Shown: positions 1 to 7,081 of the stretch, piece after piece
Layout: every line of letters begins with the position of its first letter
Position numbering within the stretch: position 1 is the stretch's first letter
DNA from: Alphaproteobacteria bacterium
GTDB lineage: Bacteria; Pseudomonadota; Alphaproteobacteria; Sphingomonadales; Sphingomonadaceae
Length of the DNA: 14,414 nt
Direction: 5' to 3'
Assembly (NCBI GenBank): GCA_028293055.1
Contig: JAQGLD010000004.1
Coordinates: 1-14,414, forward strand
Notes under the pieces: generated by a model
The model's input: only the letters and a program-made list of their open reading frames with translations
Database searches by the model: none
Told to the model about the DNA's origin: nothing
Made by a program: the position numbers and the translations under genes

Positions 1-459
1 CATCACTTCCTCGGCGGGCGTGACTCCGTCCCAGATGTGAAGGATGTAGAGGTCGAGATAGTCGGTGCCGAGCCGGCGAAGGCTGGCGTCGAGCGAGGCC
101 ATCATCGACTTGCGGCCGTTACCGACCATATTGGGGCCCTTGGCGCCGCTGCCCATGGTGAATTTGCTCGCCAGCACCAGACGGTCGCGCGCCTTTCGCT
201 CGGCGACCATCGCGCCGAGCATCCGCTCGCTCTCGCCGCCGGCATAATGATCGGCGGTGTCGATCAGATTGCCGCCCCACTCGAGATAGCGGTCGAGTAT
301 GGCGGCAGCCGTCTCTTCGTCGCAGCCCCACGGCTGCTGGCCGAAGGTCATCGTACCAAGCGCCAGCCGCGAAACTCGGAGGCCGGAGCGTCCGAGCAGA
401 TGATATTGCGACAGCCCGGTGCTGCCGCCGGCTGCGTCCGCTGCGGGATTGATTGCCAC
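1..459 (-). CDS. Aldo/keto reductase, N-terminal 153 residues (cut by left window edge)
   Basis: NAD(P)H-dependent carbonyl reductase or alcohol dehydrogenase of the aldo/keto reductase (TIM barrel) family, presumably cytoplasmic. The leftward frame is open to base 1. It shows the family N-terminus LGRSGLRVSRLALGTMTFG (residues 22-40), then NLIDTADHYAGGESE (64-78), LASKF (96-100) and LGTDYLDLYILH (130-141). These supply the four expected catalytic residues Asp67, Tyr72, Lys99 and His141. I chose the GTG at 457-459 because AAGGAG lies 6 bases upstream and no in-frame ATG precedes the conserved core. The C-terminal half lies outside the window. It is divergent from the SDR at 617, and the pair probably share a regulatory region. 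Family assignment is firm; substrate is unknown. Similar enzymes in catabolic clusters act on aldehydes or ketones, but nothing here fixes which. Confidence 0.93.
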   Translation of the reverse strand, partial: MAINPAADAAGGSTGLSQYHLLGRSGLRVSRLALGTMTFGQQPWGCDEETAAAILDRYLEWGGNLIDTADHYAGGESERMLGAMVAERKARDRLVLASKFTMGSGAKGPNMVGNGRKSMMASLDASLRRLGTDYLDLYILHIWDGVTPAEEVM

Positions 460-518
460 GTGCCTCTCCTTGTGAAACGACTCTAGCGGACCGGTGATTT
501 GTTTCAAGGTCACAATGT

Positions 519-540
519 CATTCTAATGCTCGAACAGAAT
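519..540 (+). promoter_or_regulatory. Candidate operator, copy A of a shared ATTC-N8-GAAC element
   Basis: The 157-base gap between the divergent aldo/keto reductase and the SDR at 617 holds CATTC-N3-T-N4-GAAC. It matches, in the same register, elements at 4669-4694 and, on the minus strand, 9448-9423. The half-sites ATTC and GAAC/T are inverted relative to each other and 8 bases apart. The element ends 5 bases before a good -35 hexamer, a usual place for an activator site. The operator role is inferred; the similarity was read by eye. Confidence 0.4.
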
Positions 541-545
541 CTGCG

Positions 546-574
546 TTGACATAGTCGTGCTGCTTCCATCTAAG
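546..574 (+). promoter_or_regulatory. Candidate sigma-70 promoter of the SDR/ferredoxin reductase operon
   Basis: A perfect TTGACA (546-551) is followed after 17 bases by TCTAAG (569-574), which matches 4 of 6 positions of TATAAT. The start codon at 617 lies about 43 bases beyond the -10, which leaves room for a short leader. It is the only strong -35 hexamer in this gap. Confidence 0.45.
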
Positions 575-616
575 CCAGGAAAGACAGGGCGGCGAACGCC
601 CGCTTGGGAGAGTGCG

Positions 617-1444
617 ATGAGCGGCAAGCTGACAGGAAAGATCGCGATCGTGACCGGTGCGGGGCAGGGGCTCGGCCGCGAAACCGCTCGAACTCTCGCG
701 CGCCACGGCGCCAGGGTCGCGATCGCCGAGCTGATCCTGGAGCGCGCCGAGGATGCAGCCAGGGAAATCGTCGACGCTGGCGGCGAGGCGATCGGAATCG
801 CCTGCGACGTGGCCGAAGAAGCGGAGGTCGAAGCGATGGTCGCGCGCGTCGTCGAGGCGTTCGGCGGAGTCGACATCCTTCATAACAATGCGGCGATCCT
901 CACCCCGGAACACCGCGCCGGCGATCGCGACGTGTGCAATGTCGATCTCGCGACCTTCCAGCGGACCATGGCGGTCAATGCCGGCGGGGCACTGCTGTGC
1001 AGCAAGCATGTCATCCCCCACATGCTCGCCCGCGGCGGCGGCTCGCTGATCCATTCGAGCTCTGGCTTCGGCGCTCAGGGCGACCTCACCCTCACTGCCT
1101 ATGGCATGTCCAAGGCAGCGATCACGCTGATGAGCCGGTCGATCGCCGCCCAATATGGCAAGCAGGGGGTGAGATCGAACACCATCCAGATCGGCCTCGT
1201 TCTGGGCGAGAATGCCCAGCATTCGGTCCAGGGGGAGCTCAGGCAGATCATCCTCGACGCCCATTTGACCCCCGAGCTCGGTCATCCGCGCAACATCGCC
1301 GACGTCGTCGCATTCCTGGCCTCCGACGAGTCGGCGTTCATCACCGGCGCGACGATCCCGGTCGATGGCGGCTTTTCGAGCCATGTCCCGACCGTCGCGC
1401 CGATCCGGGAATATTTCGCCAGGGTCGGCGCCAACAAATTCTAG
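617..1444 (+). CDS. Short-chain dehydrogenase/reductase (classical SDR, intact catalytic residues)
   Basis: NAD(P)-dependent alcohol dehydrogenase or ketone reductase, 275 aa, cytoplasmic. The Rossmann motif TGAGQGLG is at residues 13-20, CDV at 63-65 and NNAA at 90-93. The catalytic set is Asn121, Ser149, Tyr162 and Lys166 (YGMSK). The C-terminal strand region ITGATIPVDGG is typical of the FabG-like classical SDRs. A GTG at 557 in the same frame would add 20 residues that match nothing in the family. The ATG at 617, with GGGAG just upstream, gives the normal N-terminus MSGKLTGK. First gene of a rightward set: the next SDR starts 8 bases after its stop. A C-terminal extension of about 25 residues after VDGG (SSHVPTVAPIREYFARV...) is longer than usual and may help form the active site or the oligomer. 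Substrate cannot be told. Confidence 0.93.
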   Translation: MSGKLTGKIAIVTGAGQGLGRETARTLARHGARVAIAELILERAEDAAREIVDAGGEAIGIACDVAEEAEVEAMVARVVEAFGGVDILHNNAAILTPEHRAGDRDVCNVDLATFQRTMAVNAGGALLCSKHVIPHMLARGGGSLIHSSSGFGAQGDLTLTAYGMSKAAITLMSRSIAAQYGKQGVRSNTIQIGLVLGENAQHSVQGELRQIILDAHLTPELGHPRNIADVVAFLASDESAFITGATIPVDGGFSSHVPTVAPIREYFARVGANKF

Positions 1445-1452
1445 GGGGTCGC

Positions 1453-2172
1453 ATGCTGGAAGGTAAGAGAGCCGTCGTCACCGGCGCATCGGCGGGCATT
1501 GGCGAGGCGGTGGCCCGTGATCTCGCCGCCCGCGGTGCGCGAGTCCTGCTGGTCGCGCGTCGGGCCGATCGTCTCGAGGCCCTGGCCAACGACATCGGTC
1601 CGAACGCGGCGACGCTCGCGATCGATGTCGGCTCGCCGGATTCAGCCCAGCGCATGCTCGACGCCGCCGCCGCTCAATTCGGCGGCGCGGATATATTGAT
1701 CAACAATGCCGGCGTGTTCCGGGTCGGTCCGCTCGACAGCTTCGATCTCGACGGGCTCGGTCCGATGATCGCGCTCAATTACGAAGCTCCGGTGCGCGCC
1801 TGCTATGTCTTCGCCCGGGCGATGAAGGCGCAGGGCGCGGGCGCGATCATCAATATCTCCAGCATCGGCGCCAACCTCACCGCGCCGGGCAGCGGCGTCT
1901 ATGGCGGGCTCAAGCGCGCGCTAGAGATCTTCAGCGACACCCTCCGAATCGAGCTTGCCGGCACTGGAGTTCGGGTCGGTATCGTCGCGCCGGGCAGCAC
2001 CGCCACCGAGATATTCGATCACCTCCCCGCCGATCGCCGGGCGCGCGCCACCGAGGGCCTGACGCCGCTGGCGCCGGCCGATGTCGCCGCGGCGGTGCGC
2101 TTCCTGCTCGAGCAGCCCGAGCACGCCAATATTCCCCATCTCCGCATCTATTCGAGCGGCCAGCAGCACTGA
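1453..2172 (+). CDS. Short-chain dehydrogenase/reductase (classical SDR)
   Basis: NAD(P)-dependent oxidoreductase, 239 aa, second gene of the set starting at 617. It has TGASAGIG (10-17), NNAG (84-87), Ser137 in NISS, Tyr150 and Lys154 (YGGLK), all in place. The Arg pair after the second strand (VARRADRLEAL) suggests NADP(H) rather than NAD(H) preference; this is inference from the general rule for SDR cofactor choice. The C-terminal region lacks the usual I-T-G-x3-x-DGG of FabG-like enzymes and ends LRIYSSGQQH, as in the YdfG-like or 'SDR family oxidoreductase' branch acting on small hydroxy acids and other alcohols. The ATG at 1453 follows a GGGGG stretch 8 bases after the previous stop. 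The ferredoxin reductase begins 11 bases downstream, so co-transcription is very likely. The substrate is not identifiable from sequence. Confidence 0.92.
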   Translation: MLEGKRAVVTGASAGIGEAVARDLAARGARVLLVARRADRLEALANDIGPNAATLAIDVGSPDSAQRMLDAAAAQFGGADILINNAGVFRVGPLDSFDLDGLGPMIALNYEAPVRACYVFARAMKAQGAGAIINISSIGANLTAPGSGVYGGLKRALEIFSDTLRIELAGTGVRVGIVAPGSTATEIFDHLPADRRARATEGLTPLAPADVAAAVRFLLEQPEHANIPHLRIYSSGQQH

Positions 2173-2183
2173 TTGGGCAGGCC

Positions 2184-3425
2184 ATGAACGAAACCAGTCG
2201 CATCCTCGTCGTCGGCGCCGGCCATGGTGGCGGCAATGTCGTCGCCGCGCTGCGGATGGGAGGTCATGAAGGGGAAATCGTCCTGATCGGCGACGAGCCC
2301 TCCGCGCCCTATCACCGACCCCCGCTGTCCAAGACCTATCTCAAGGGCAAGGCCGAAGCCGCGACGCTCAAGCTGCGGCCCGAGAGCTGGTACGACGCCG
2401 AGAATATCGAGCTTCGGCTCGGGCAGAGCGCGACCGCGCTCGACCCGGCGGTTCGCACCCTCACGCTCGGCGACGGAACCCAGCTCTCCTGGGACCGCTT
2501 GATCCTCGCCACCGGATCGCGGGCGCGCCGTCTGGCCATTCCGGGCGCCGAACTCGACGGAATCCTGCATTTGCGCAGCCTGGCGGATTCGGACCGGCTG
2601 CGCGAGGCCGTCGGTCCGGGCCGCCGCCTGGTGATCGTCGGCGGCGGCTATATCGGGCTCGAAGTGGCGGCCTCGGCGATCGCGCTTGGCACCGAAGCCG
2701 TGCTGATCGAGCGCGAGAGCCGGATCCTGGCCCGCGTCGCCTGCGAGCCCCTCGCCGCCTTCTTCGACCGATATCATCGCGGCAAGGGTCTCGAGATCCG
2801 TCCCGGAGTCGATGTCGAGGCCTTCGAAGGGCAGGGCGGCCATGTCTCCGGCGTTCGTCTGGCGGGGGGCGAGATCATCGACTGCGACGCGGTGGTCGTC
2901 GGCGTCGGCGCCGCCTTGTGCGACGGGCTGGCCCGCGATGCCGGCCTCGCCTGCGAAGCGGGCGGGGTCGTGGTCGACGAGAATGGCCGCACCTCGGCGG
3001 AGGGCATCTACGCGATCGGCGACATGACCTGGCGGCCCATGCCTCTCTACGGCGGCCGCAGGTTCCGGCTCGAGAGCGTGCCGAACGCCGTCGAGCAGGG
3101 CCGCCGAGTCGCCGCGGACATCCTCGGCAAGGCTCCGCCGGCGCACGAGGTGCCCTGGGTTTGGTCGGATCAGTACGAGGTCAAGCTCCAGATCGTCGGC
3201 GTTCCGTTCGATTCGCACCGGCTGGTGGTGCGCGGCGCGATCGACGAGGCCAAATTCGCCATCTTCCATCTCGCCGATTCCGGGCGGGTGCTGGCTGTGG
3301 AGGCGGTCAACATGCCGCAGGAATTCATGGCCGGCCGGACCCTGGTGGGGGAGGCGAGGGTGGTCGATCCGGACCTGCTCGCGGACACGAACATTCCGAT
3401 CAAGGAAATCGTCCAGCGCGGCTAA
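2184..3425 (+). CDS. Ferredoxin reductase (FAD, NADH-dependent; putidaredoxin/rhodocoxin reductase type)
   Basis: Flavoprotein of 413 aa that passes electrons from NAD(P)H to a 2Fe-2S ferredoxin serving a P450 or ring hydroxylase. The N-terminal FAD motif is GAGHGG (11-16), followed by the YHRPPLSK segment (43-50) typical of this family, and ATGSRARRL (109-117). A second Rossmann motif GGGYIG (153-158) ends in Glu (LIERES, residues 174-179), which favours NADH. The FAD-binding AIGDM lies near residue 278. The C-terminal domain ends NMPQEFMAGR...IKEIVQRG, so length and both ends are normal for the family. It is the last gene of the set from 617. The likely client is the P450 at 5792, though the two are in different transcription units and no ferredoxin is encoded nearby. 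Its stop overlaps the stop of the convergent permease by four bases. Confidence 0.93.
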   Translation: MNETSRILVVGAGHGGGNVVAALRMGGHEGEIVLIGDEPSAPYHRPPLSKTYLKGKAEAATLKLRPESWYDAENIELRLGQSATALDPAVRTLTLGDGTQLSWDRLILATGSRARRLAIPGAELDGILHLRSLADSDRLREAVGPGRRLVIVGGGYIGLEVAASAIALGTEAVLIERESRILARVACEPLAAFFDRYHRGKGLEIRPGVDVEAFEGQGGHVSGVRLAGGEIIDCDAVVVGVGAALCDGLARDAGLACEAGGVVVDENGRTSAEGIYAIGDMTWRPMPLYGGRRFRLESVPNAVEQGRRVAADILGKAPPAHEVPWVWSDQYEVKLQIVGVPFDSHRLVVRGAIDEAKFAIFHLADSGRVLAVEAVNMPQEFMAGRTLVGEARVVDPDLLADTNIPIKEIVQRG

Positions 3426-4618
3426 TCGACTGCCCGCGCCCCTACATATCTCGACCGCGCAGCGCCGAGTCCGCTCCACACCAAGCCGATGCCGAGCAGG
3501 GCGAAAAGGCCTCCGACCGCGGCGAAGCTGCCGGTCCAGGCCCGGAGCAGGCCGATCAGCAGCGGCGCCAGAGCGGCCGGGACATAGCCCAGGCTCTGTG
3601 CCATGCTCGATAGATGCGCGGCGACATGCGCGTCGCGCGAGCGCAGCAGCACCAGGGTCAGCGCCAGCGCGAAGAGCCCGCCTTGCGCAAGCCCCTGGAG
3701 CAGCGCCCACAAGGGCAGGCTCCACAGCGGCGCGAACAGCAGTCCGATCATGCCCGCCGTCCCTCCGGCGACGAGCAGCATCGCGAGCGGCCGCTGATCG
3801 CGAGCGCGCACCGCCAGTCCCGGCGTCGCAAGGCAGGTGATCAGCTGGACCACGATCAGCACGGACAGAAGCAGCCCGGCCGCGACGGCGCTCAGCCCAC
3901 GCTCGCGAAGGATCGGCGCAAGCCAGGTCATCGCCGAGAAGGCCAAAGCGGACTGGAGGCCCATGAACATCGCCACCTGCCAGGCGAGCCGGTCGCGCCA
4001 AAGTCCCTTCGCGCGGCCGACCGGCGCTGCAATGTGCTGCGTCTGCCGGCGCAGCGCCTGTGGCGCCCAGAGCAGCAAGGCCAGCAGCACCGGCACCGCC
4101 CACATCGACAGGCCGAGTTGCCAACCGCCGCCCAGTGCCTGCTCGATCGGCACCGTCACCGCCGCCGCCAGGGCAGCGCCTCCCGAAATCCCCATCACAT
4201 AGAGGCCGGTGACCAGGGAGGTGCGGTCATCGAAATCGCGTTTGACCAGGCTTGGCAGCAGCACGTTGGCAGTCGCGATCGCGGCGCCGGCCAGGATCGA
4301 GAAGGCGAACAGCGCCCAGGCGGGGCCCGCAGCGCGCAGCGCCGTGCCGGCTGCGATCAGGGCAAGGGCTCCGAACAGGCAGCGCTCGATCCCGAACCTT
4401 TCGGCGAGCCTTGGTGCAAAGGGCGCGCACAAGCCGAGGCACAGGACCGGCAAGGTCGTCGCCAGGCTCGTTTCCAGGGCGGAAAGATGCAATGCCCGCA
4501 CCACTTCGGGCAGGCGGACCGAAAGGCTCGCGAAGATCAGCCGAAGCGAGAAGGCTATGCCGACGATCCCGGCCCCCAGCAGCAGGCGCGACTCCTTTCG
4601 CGGCGGTGAATGTGTCAT
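3422..4618 (-). CDS. MFS permease, CynX/NimT-like
   Basis: Inner-membrane transporter of 398 aa with about 12 hydrophobic segments in two halves. The central loop (RRQTQHIAAPVGRAKGLWRD) lies around residues 190-212. It has the overall look of the cyanate/nitroimidazole permease (CynX/NimT) branch of the major facilitator superfamily: the N-terminal SLRLIFASLSVRLPEV segment, PRLAERFGIERCL as the helix 2-3 loop, and ATANVLLPSLVKRDF before helix 5. The ATG is preceded by AGGGGG. Transcribed away from the amidohydrolase/P450 operon and towards the ferredoxin reductase. Within a catabolic cluster it is a reasonable candidate for substrate uptake or product efflux, but members of this branch have been linked to very different small molecules, so direction and cargo are open. 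Family placement is from sequence appearance, not a search. Confidence 0.85.
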   Translation of the reverse strand: MTHSPPRKESRLLLGAGIVGIAFSLRLIFASLSVRLPEVVRALHLSALETSLATTLPVLCLGLCAPFAPRLAERFGIERCLFGALALIAAGTALRAAGPAWALFAFSILAGAAIATANVLLPSLVKRDFDDRTSLVTGLYVMGISGGAALAAAVTVPIEQALGGGWQLGLSMWAVPVLLALLLWAPQALRRQTQHIAAPVGRAKGLWRDRLAWQVAMFMGLQSALAFSAMTWLAPILRERGLSAVAAGLLLSVLIVVQLITCLATPGLAVRARDQRPLAMLLVAGGTAGMIGLLFAPLWSLPLWALLQGLAQGGLFALALTLVLLRSRDAHVAAHLSSMAQSLGYVPAALAPLLIGLLRAWTGSFAAVGGLFALLGIGLVWSGLGAARSRYVGARAVD

Positions 4619-4668
4619 CGATCCCCCTTGCGGAATCGCCGTAAAGTCGATCGGCGCTTGCAGTCTAC

Positions 4669-4694
4669 CATTCGAATATGAGAATAGGGTTCTC
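4669..4694 (+). promoter_or_regulatory. Candidate operator, copy B of the shared ATTC-N8-GAAT element
   Basis: Located in the 122-base gap between the divergent permease and amidohydrolase. It reads CATTCG-AATAT-GAGAA-N5-TTCTC. In addition to the ATTC...GAAT inverted half-sites it contains a perfect 5-base inverted repeat, GAGAA-N5-TTCTC (4680-4694). Copy C shows the same layout, CATTCG-N5-GAGAA-N5-TTCT, in the minus orientation. A poor sigma-70-like pair, TTGCAG (4658-4663) and GAGAAT (4680-4685), would overlap it. Role inferred. Confidence 0.42.
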
Positions 4695-4740
4695 GTAACA
4701 AGATGCGGCGCGACTCAATCGGCGCCAGGAGAGGATCTGG

Positions 4741-5772
4741 ATGCTGATCGATGTGCACGCTCATCTGCTGACCGCCGGAATGTTCAACCGGCACGAATTC
4801 TGGGGCCCCTTCATGAAGGTGAAGGGCCTGACGGTGGGTCATTTCTCGCTCGGCACCAAGCAGCCGGCCAAGGCGGCCAACGATGCCGAGGCGGAAGCCA
4901 ATCTGCTTGCCCGGATGACCCATGAGGCACGGCTCAAGATCATGGACCAGCGCGGGGTCGACAAGCTCGTCGTCTCCACCCCATCGCATGCCTTCATGTA
5001 CTGGGCCGGCGAGTTCGGCACCGAATATGCGCGCATCTGCAATGACGAGATTTCCGCTTTCTGCCGCGCCATGCCCGATCGGTTCGATTTCTGGGCCCAT
5101 GCCAACCTCGCCGACCCCGCCGGAGCGGTGAAGGAGATCGACCGCGCCGTGCGCCAGCTCGGCGCCAAGGGCCTGTGCGTCGGCGGCACCAATTTCGACG
5201 GCATCCAAACCTATGACGAGCGCCTTTTCCCGGTGTGGGAGAAACTCGCCGAGCTCGATGTGCCGATCATGGTCCACGGCTTCAACCAATCGATCTACTG
5301 GGGCGAGAAGCATACCGACGACAAGTTCGAGACCAGCTCGATCCTCGGCGATTGCTACGACGAGACCCTGTTCTTCTGGTACCTGATCTGCGGCGGGGCG
5401 CTCGATATGTTCCCGACGCTCAAAACCTACATCACCCATGCCGGCGGCATGGCGGTGTTCCAGCTTGGCCGGCTTGCCGAGCTCAACGCCAATATGGCGC
5501 CGGACGCACGCAACCGGCGACCAGTGATGGACTATATGCCGAATTTCTATTTCGACCTCGATGTCCACCACCCGGCGCTGCGCCGCGGCGTGGCGGAGGT
5601 CGTGGGCGCCGATCGCCTTCTCTACGGCACCAATTTCGGCGGTGCCTATGATCATGGAGATCTTACCGCCGGGATCGGCCTTTCCGATGCGGATCGCGAC
5701 AAGATCCGCAGCCGCAACGCGATCGAATTGCTCAAGCTCGATAGCCCCGACATCAAGGCCGAAGCCGCCTGA
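4741..5772 (+). CDS. Amidohydrolase_2 (ACMSD/gamma-resorcylate decarboxylase-like) metal-dependent hydrolase or decarboxylase
   Basis: TIM-barrel enzyme of 343 aa. It belongs to the amidohydrolase_2 family, whose members decarboxylate aromatic or unsaturated acids (ACMSD, gamma-resorcylate and 5-carboxyvanillate decarboxylases) or cleave C-C or C-N bonds. Seen in the sequence: metal ligands His6 and His8 in DVHAH, His179 in MVHG and His233 in THAGG, all at spacings normal for the family. The usual last-strand YGTD or YGSD motif, whose Asp binds metal and acts in catalysis, reads YGTNFGG here: residue 298 is Asn (codon 5632-5634). Start chosen by AGGAG 8 bases upstream. First gene of an operon: the P450 begins 19 bases after its stop. 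The context suggests it acts on a product of the P450 or SDR steps, or on a carboxylic acid or lactone-like intermediate. Whether it decarboxylates or hydrolyses cannot be decided. Confidence 0.88.
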   Translation: MLIDVHAHLLTAGMFNRHEFWGPFMKVKGLTVGHFSLGTKQPAKAANDAEAEANLLARMTHEARLKIMDQRGVDKLVVSTPSHAFMYWAGEFGTEYARICNDEISAFCRAMPDRFDFWAHANLADPAGAVKEIDRAVRQLGAKGLCVGGTNFDGIQTYDERLFPVWEKLAELDVPIMVHGFNQSIYWGEKHTDDKFETSSILGDCYDETLFFWYLICGGALDMFPTLKTYITHAGGMAVFQLGRLAELNANMAPDARNRRPVMDYMPNFYFDLDVHHPALRRGVAEVVGADRLLYGTNFGGAYDHGDLTAGIGLSDADRDKIRSRNAIELLKLDSPDIKAEAA

Positions 5773-5791
5773 TCCAGTCCGAAGGAGAGAG

Positions 5792-7081
5792 ATGATGGCC
5801 AGCCAGGTGGACGGCGCTGACACGATGCAGAAGAGCTTCCAGTCGGTCAGCGACAATTTCGGAGGCACGCTCGAGGACCCATTGCCCTTCTATCGCCAGA
5901 AGATGGCGGAAGGGCCGGTGATGAAGGGCGACATATTGGAGGTGCTCGGCGTGCCGCCGATCTTCGGCAATGCCCGCGGCCGTCCGGTCTACACGCTCTT
6001 CCGCCATGCCGACATTGGCGCGGTGCTGCGCGACCAGGACACCTATACCAGCGGCCTGATCGGGGAAGGGTTGGGCAGCTTCATGGGTACGTTCATGCTC
6101 ACCGCGATGGACGGCGCCTACCACCGACGAATGCGGTCCCTGCTCCAGCCCTGCTTCATGCCGGCAGTGCTCAAGGAATGGCGCGAATCGCTGATCGAAC
6201 CCGTCGTTCGCGACGAATATGTCGGGCCGCTGTTGGCCAAGGGCAAGGCCGATCTGATCGCCGATATCGGCCTCGGCTTCCCGGTCAGGGTGATCTACGC
6301 CATCCTCGGCTTTCCGGACGATCCGAAGGGGATGGAGGTGTTCGCCACGATGGCGCTCAAGATCCTCTCCGGCCCGAAGCGCGATCCGGAAGCGGCCAAG
6401 CAGGCCCGGATCGAAGCGCTCCAGGCCTCGCAGGCGCTCCACGACCATGTTCTTCCACTGGTGGCGCAACGCCGGGCGGACGGTTCGATCGGCAATGACC
6501 TGATCGGCCGGCTGCTGCGCAGCGAATATGAGGGCGAGAAGTTGACCGACGAGCAGGTCACCGATTTCGTTCGCATGCTGCTCCCCGCCGCGGCCGAGAC
6601 GACGACGCGCACTTTTGGAAGCCTCATGCTTCTTTTGCTCGAGCGGCCCGAATTGCTCGCGCGGGTGCGCGCCGACCGCAAGCTGATCGGCAAGGCGATC
6701 GACGAGGCGGTGCGCTACGAGCCGGTTGCGACCTTCAAGGCTCGGGAGACCGCCAGGGATGTCGAGATTGCGGGTACCTTCATTCCCAAGGGCTCGATTG
6801 TCTCGATGGTCATCCAGACCGCCAATCGCGACCCCGCGGTGTTCGAAAACCCGGACGAATTCGACATCGACCGTCCAAATCGGCCGCATTTCGGCTTCGG
6901 CTACGGTGTCCATATGTGCATCGGCCTGTTCGTCGCCAAGGCGGAGATCGAGGCGGCGGTGAATGCCATTTTCGATATGTTGCCCAATATCCGCCTCGAC
7001 CCGGACCGCCCTTCGCCGCGGATCAAGGGCGTCGGCCTGCGCGGGCCGGAAGCCGTCCATGTCGTCTGGGACGCCGCATGA
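5792..7081 (+). CDS. Cytochrome P450 (bacterial class I type)
   Basis: Soluble haem monooxygenase of 429 aa, expected to hydroxylate a small non-polar substrate using electrons from a 2Fe-2S ferredoxin and its reductase. Key motifs: I-helix AAAETT (266-271), with Glu replacing the common Asp; K-helix EAVR (305-308); and the haem loop FGFGYGVHMCIG, with thiolate Cys376 (codon 6917-6919). HRRMRSLLQPCF (111-122) is the usual C-helix HxxxR segment. No membrane anchor is present. Two ATGs in tandem (5792, 5795) follow AAGGAG at 5782-5787. I give the first, although spacing slightly favours the second. A longer in-frame opening from 5561 only overlaps the amidohydrolase. The next gene starts within its stop codon (ATGA). 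The likely reductase is the gene at 2184; no ferredoxin is present. The subfamily cannot be assigned without a search. Confidence 0.95.
   Translation: MMASQVDGADTMQKSFQSVSDNFGGTLEDPLPFYRQKMAEGPVMKGDILEVLGVPPIFGNARGRPVYTLFRHADIGAVLRDQDTYTSGLIGEGLGSFMGTFMLTAMDGAYHRRMRSLLQPCFMPAVLKEWRESLIEPVVRDEYVGPLLAKGKADLIADIGLGFPVRVIYAILGFPDDPKGMEVFATMALKILSGPKRDPEAAKQARIEALQASQALHDHVLPLVAQRRADGSIGNDLIGRLLRSEYEGEKLTDEQVTDFVRMLLPAAAETTTRTFGSLMLLLLERPELLARVRADRKLIGKAIDEAVRYEPVATFKARETARDVEIAGTFIPKGSIVSMVIQTANRDPAVFENPDEFDIDRPNRPHFGFGYGVHMCIGLFVAKAEIEAAVNAIFDMLPNIRLDPDRPSPRIKGVGLRGPEAVHVVWDAA

Noticed and set aside
934..1452. Possible fusion of the first two SDRs through an open frame from 934 to 2172
   Set aside because: The frame upstream of 1453 is a shadow of the first SDR. 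Each SDR has its own start, complete fold and stop.
2148..4124. 658-codon leftward open frame
   Set aside because: Antisense to the ferredoxin reductase and running into the permease in a different frame. The translation is Arg/Ala/Asp-rich with no family motif, a common artefact of high GC.
5561..5791. Extended N-terminus for the P450
   Set aside because: The extra codons overlap the amidohydrolase and encode Arg/Ser/Ala-rich noise. The ATG pair at 5792 follows a good AAGGAG.
4615..5868. 417-codon leftward frame across the amidohydrolase
   Set aside because: Antisense to a gene with clear metal-binding motifs; no family resemblance of its own.
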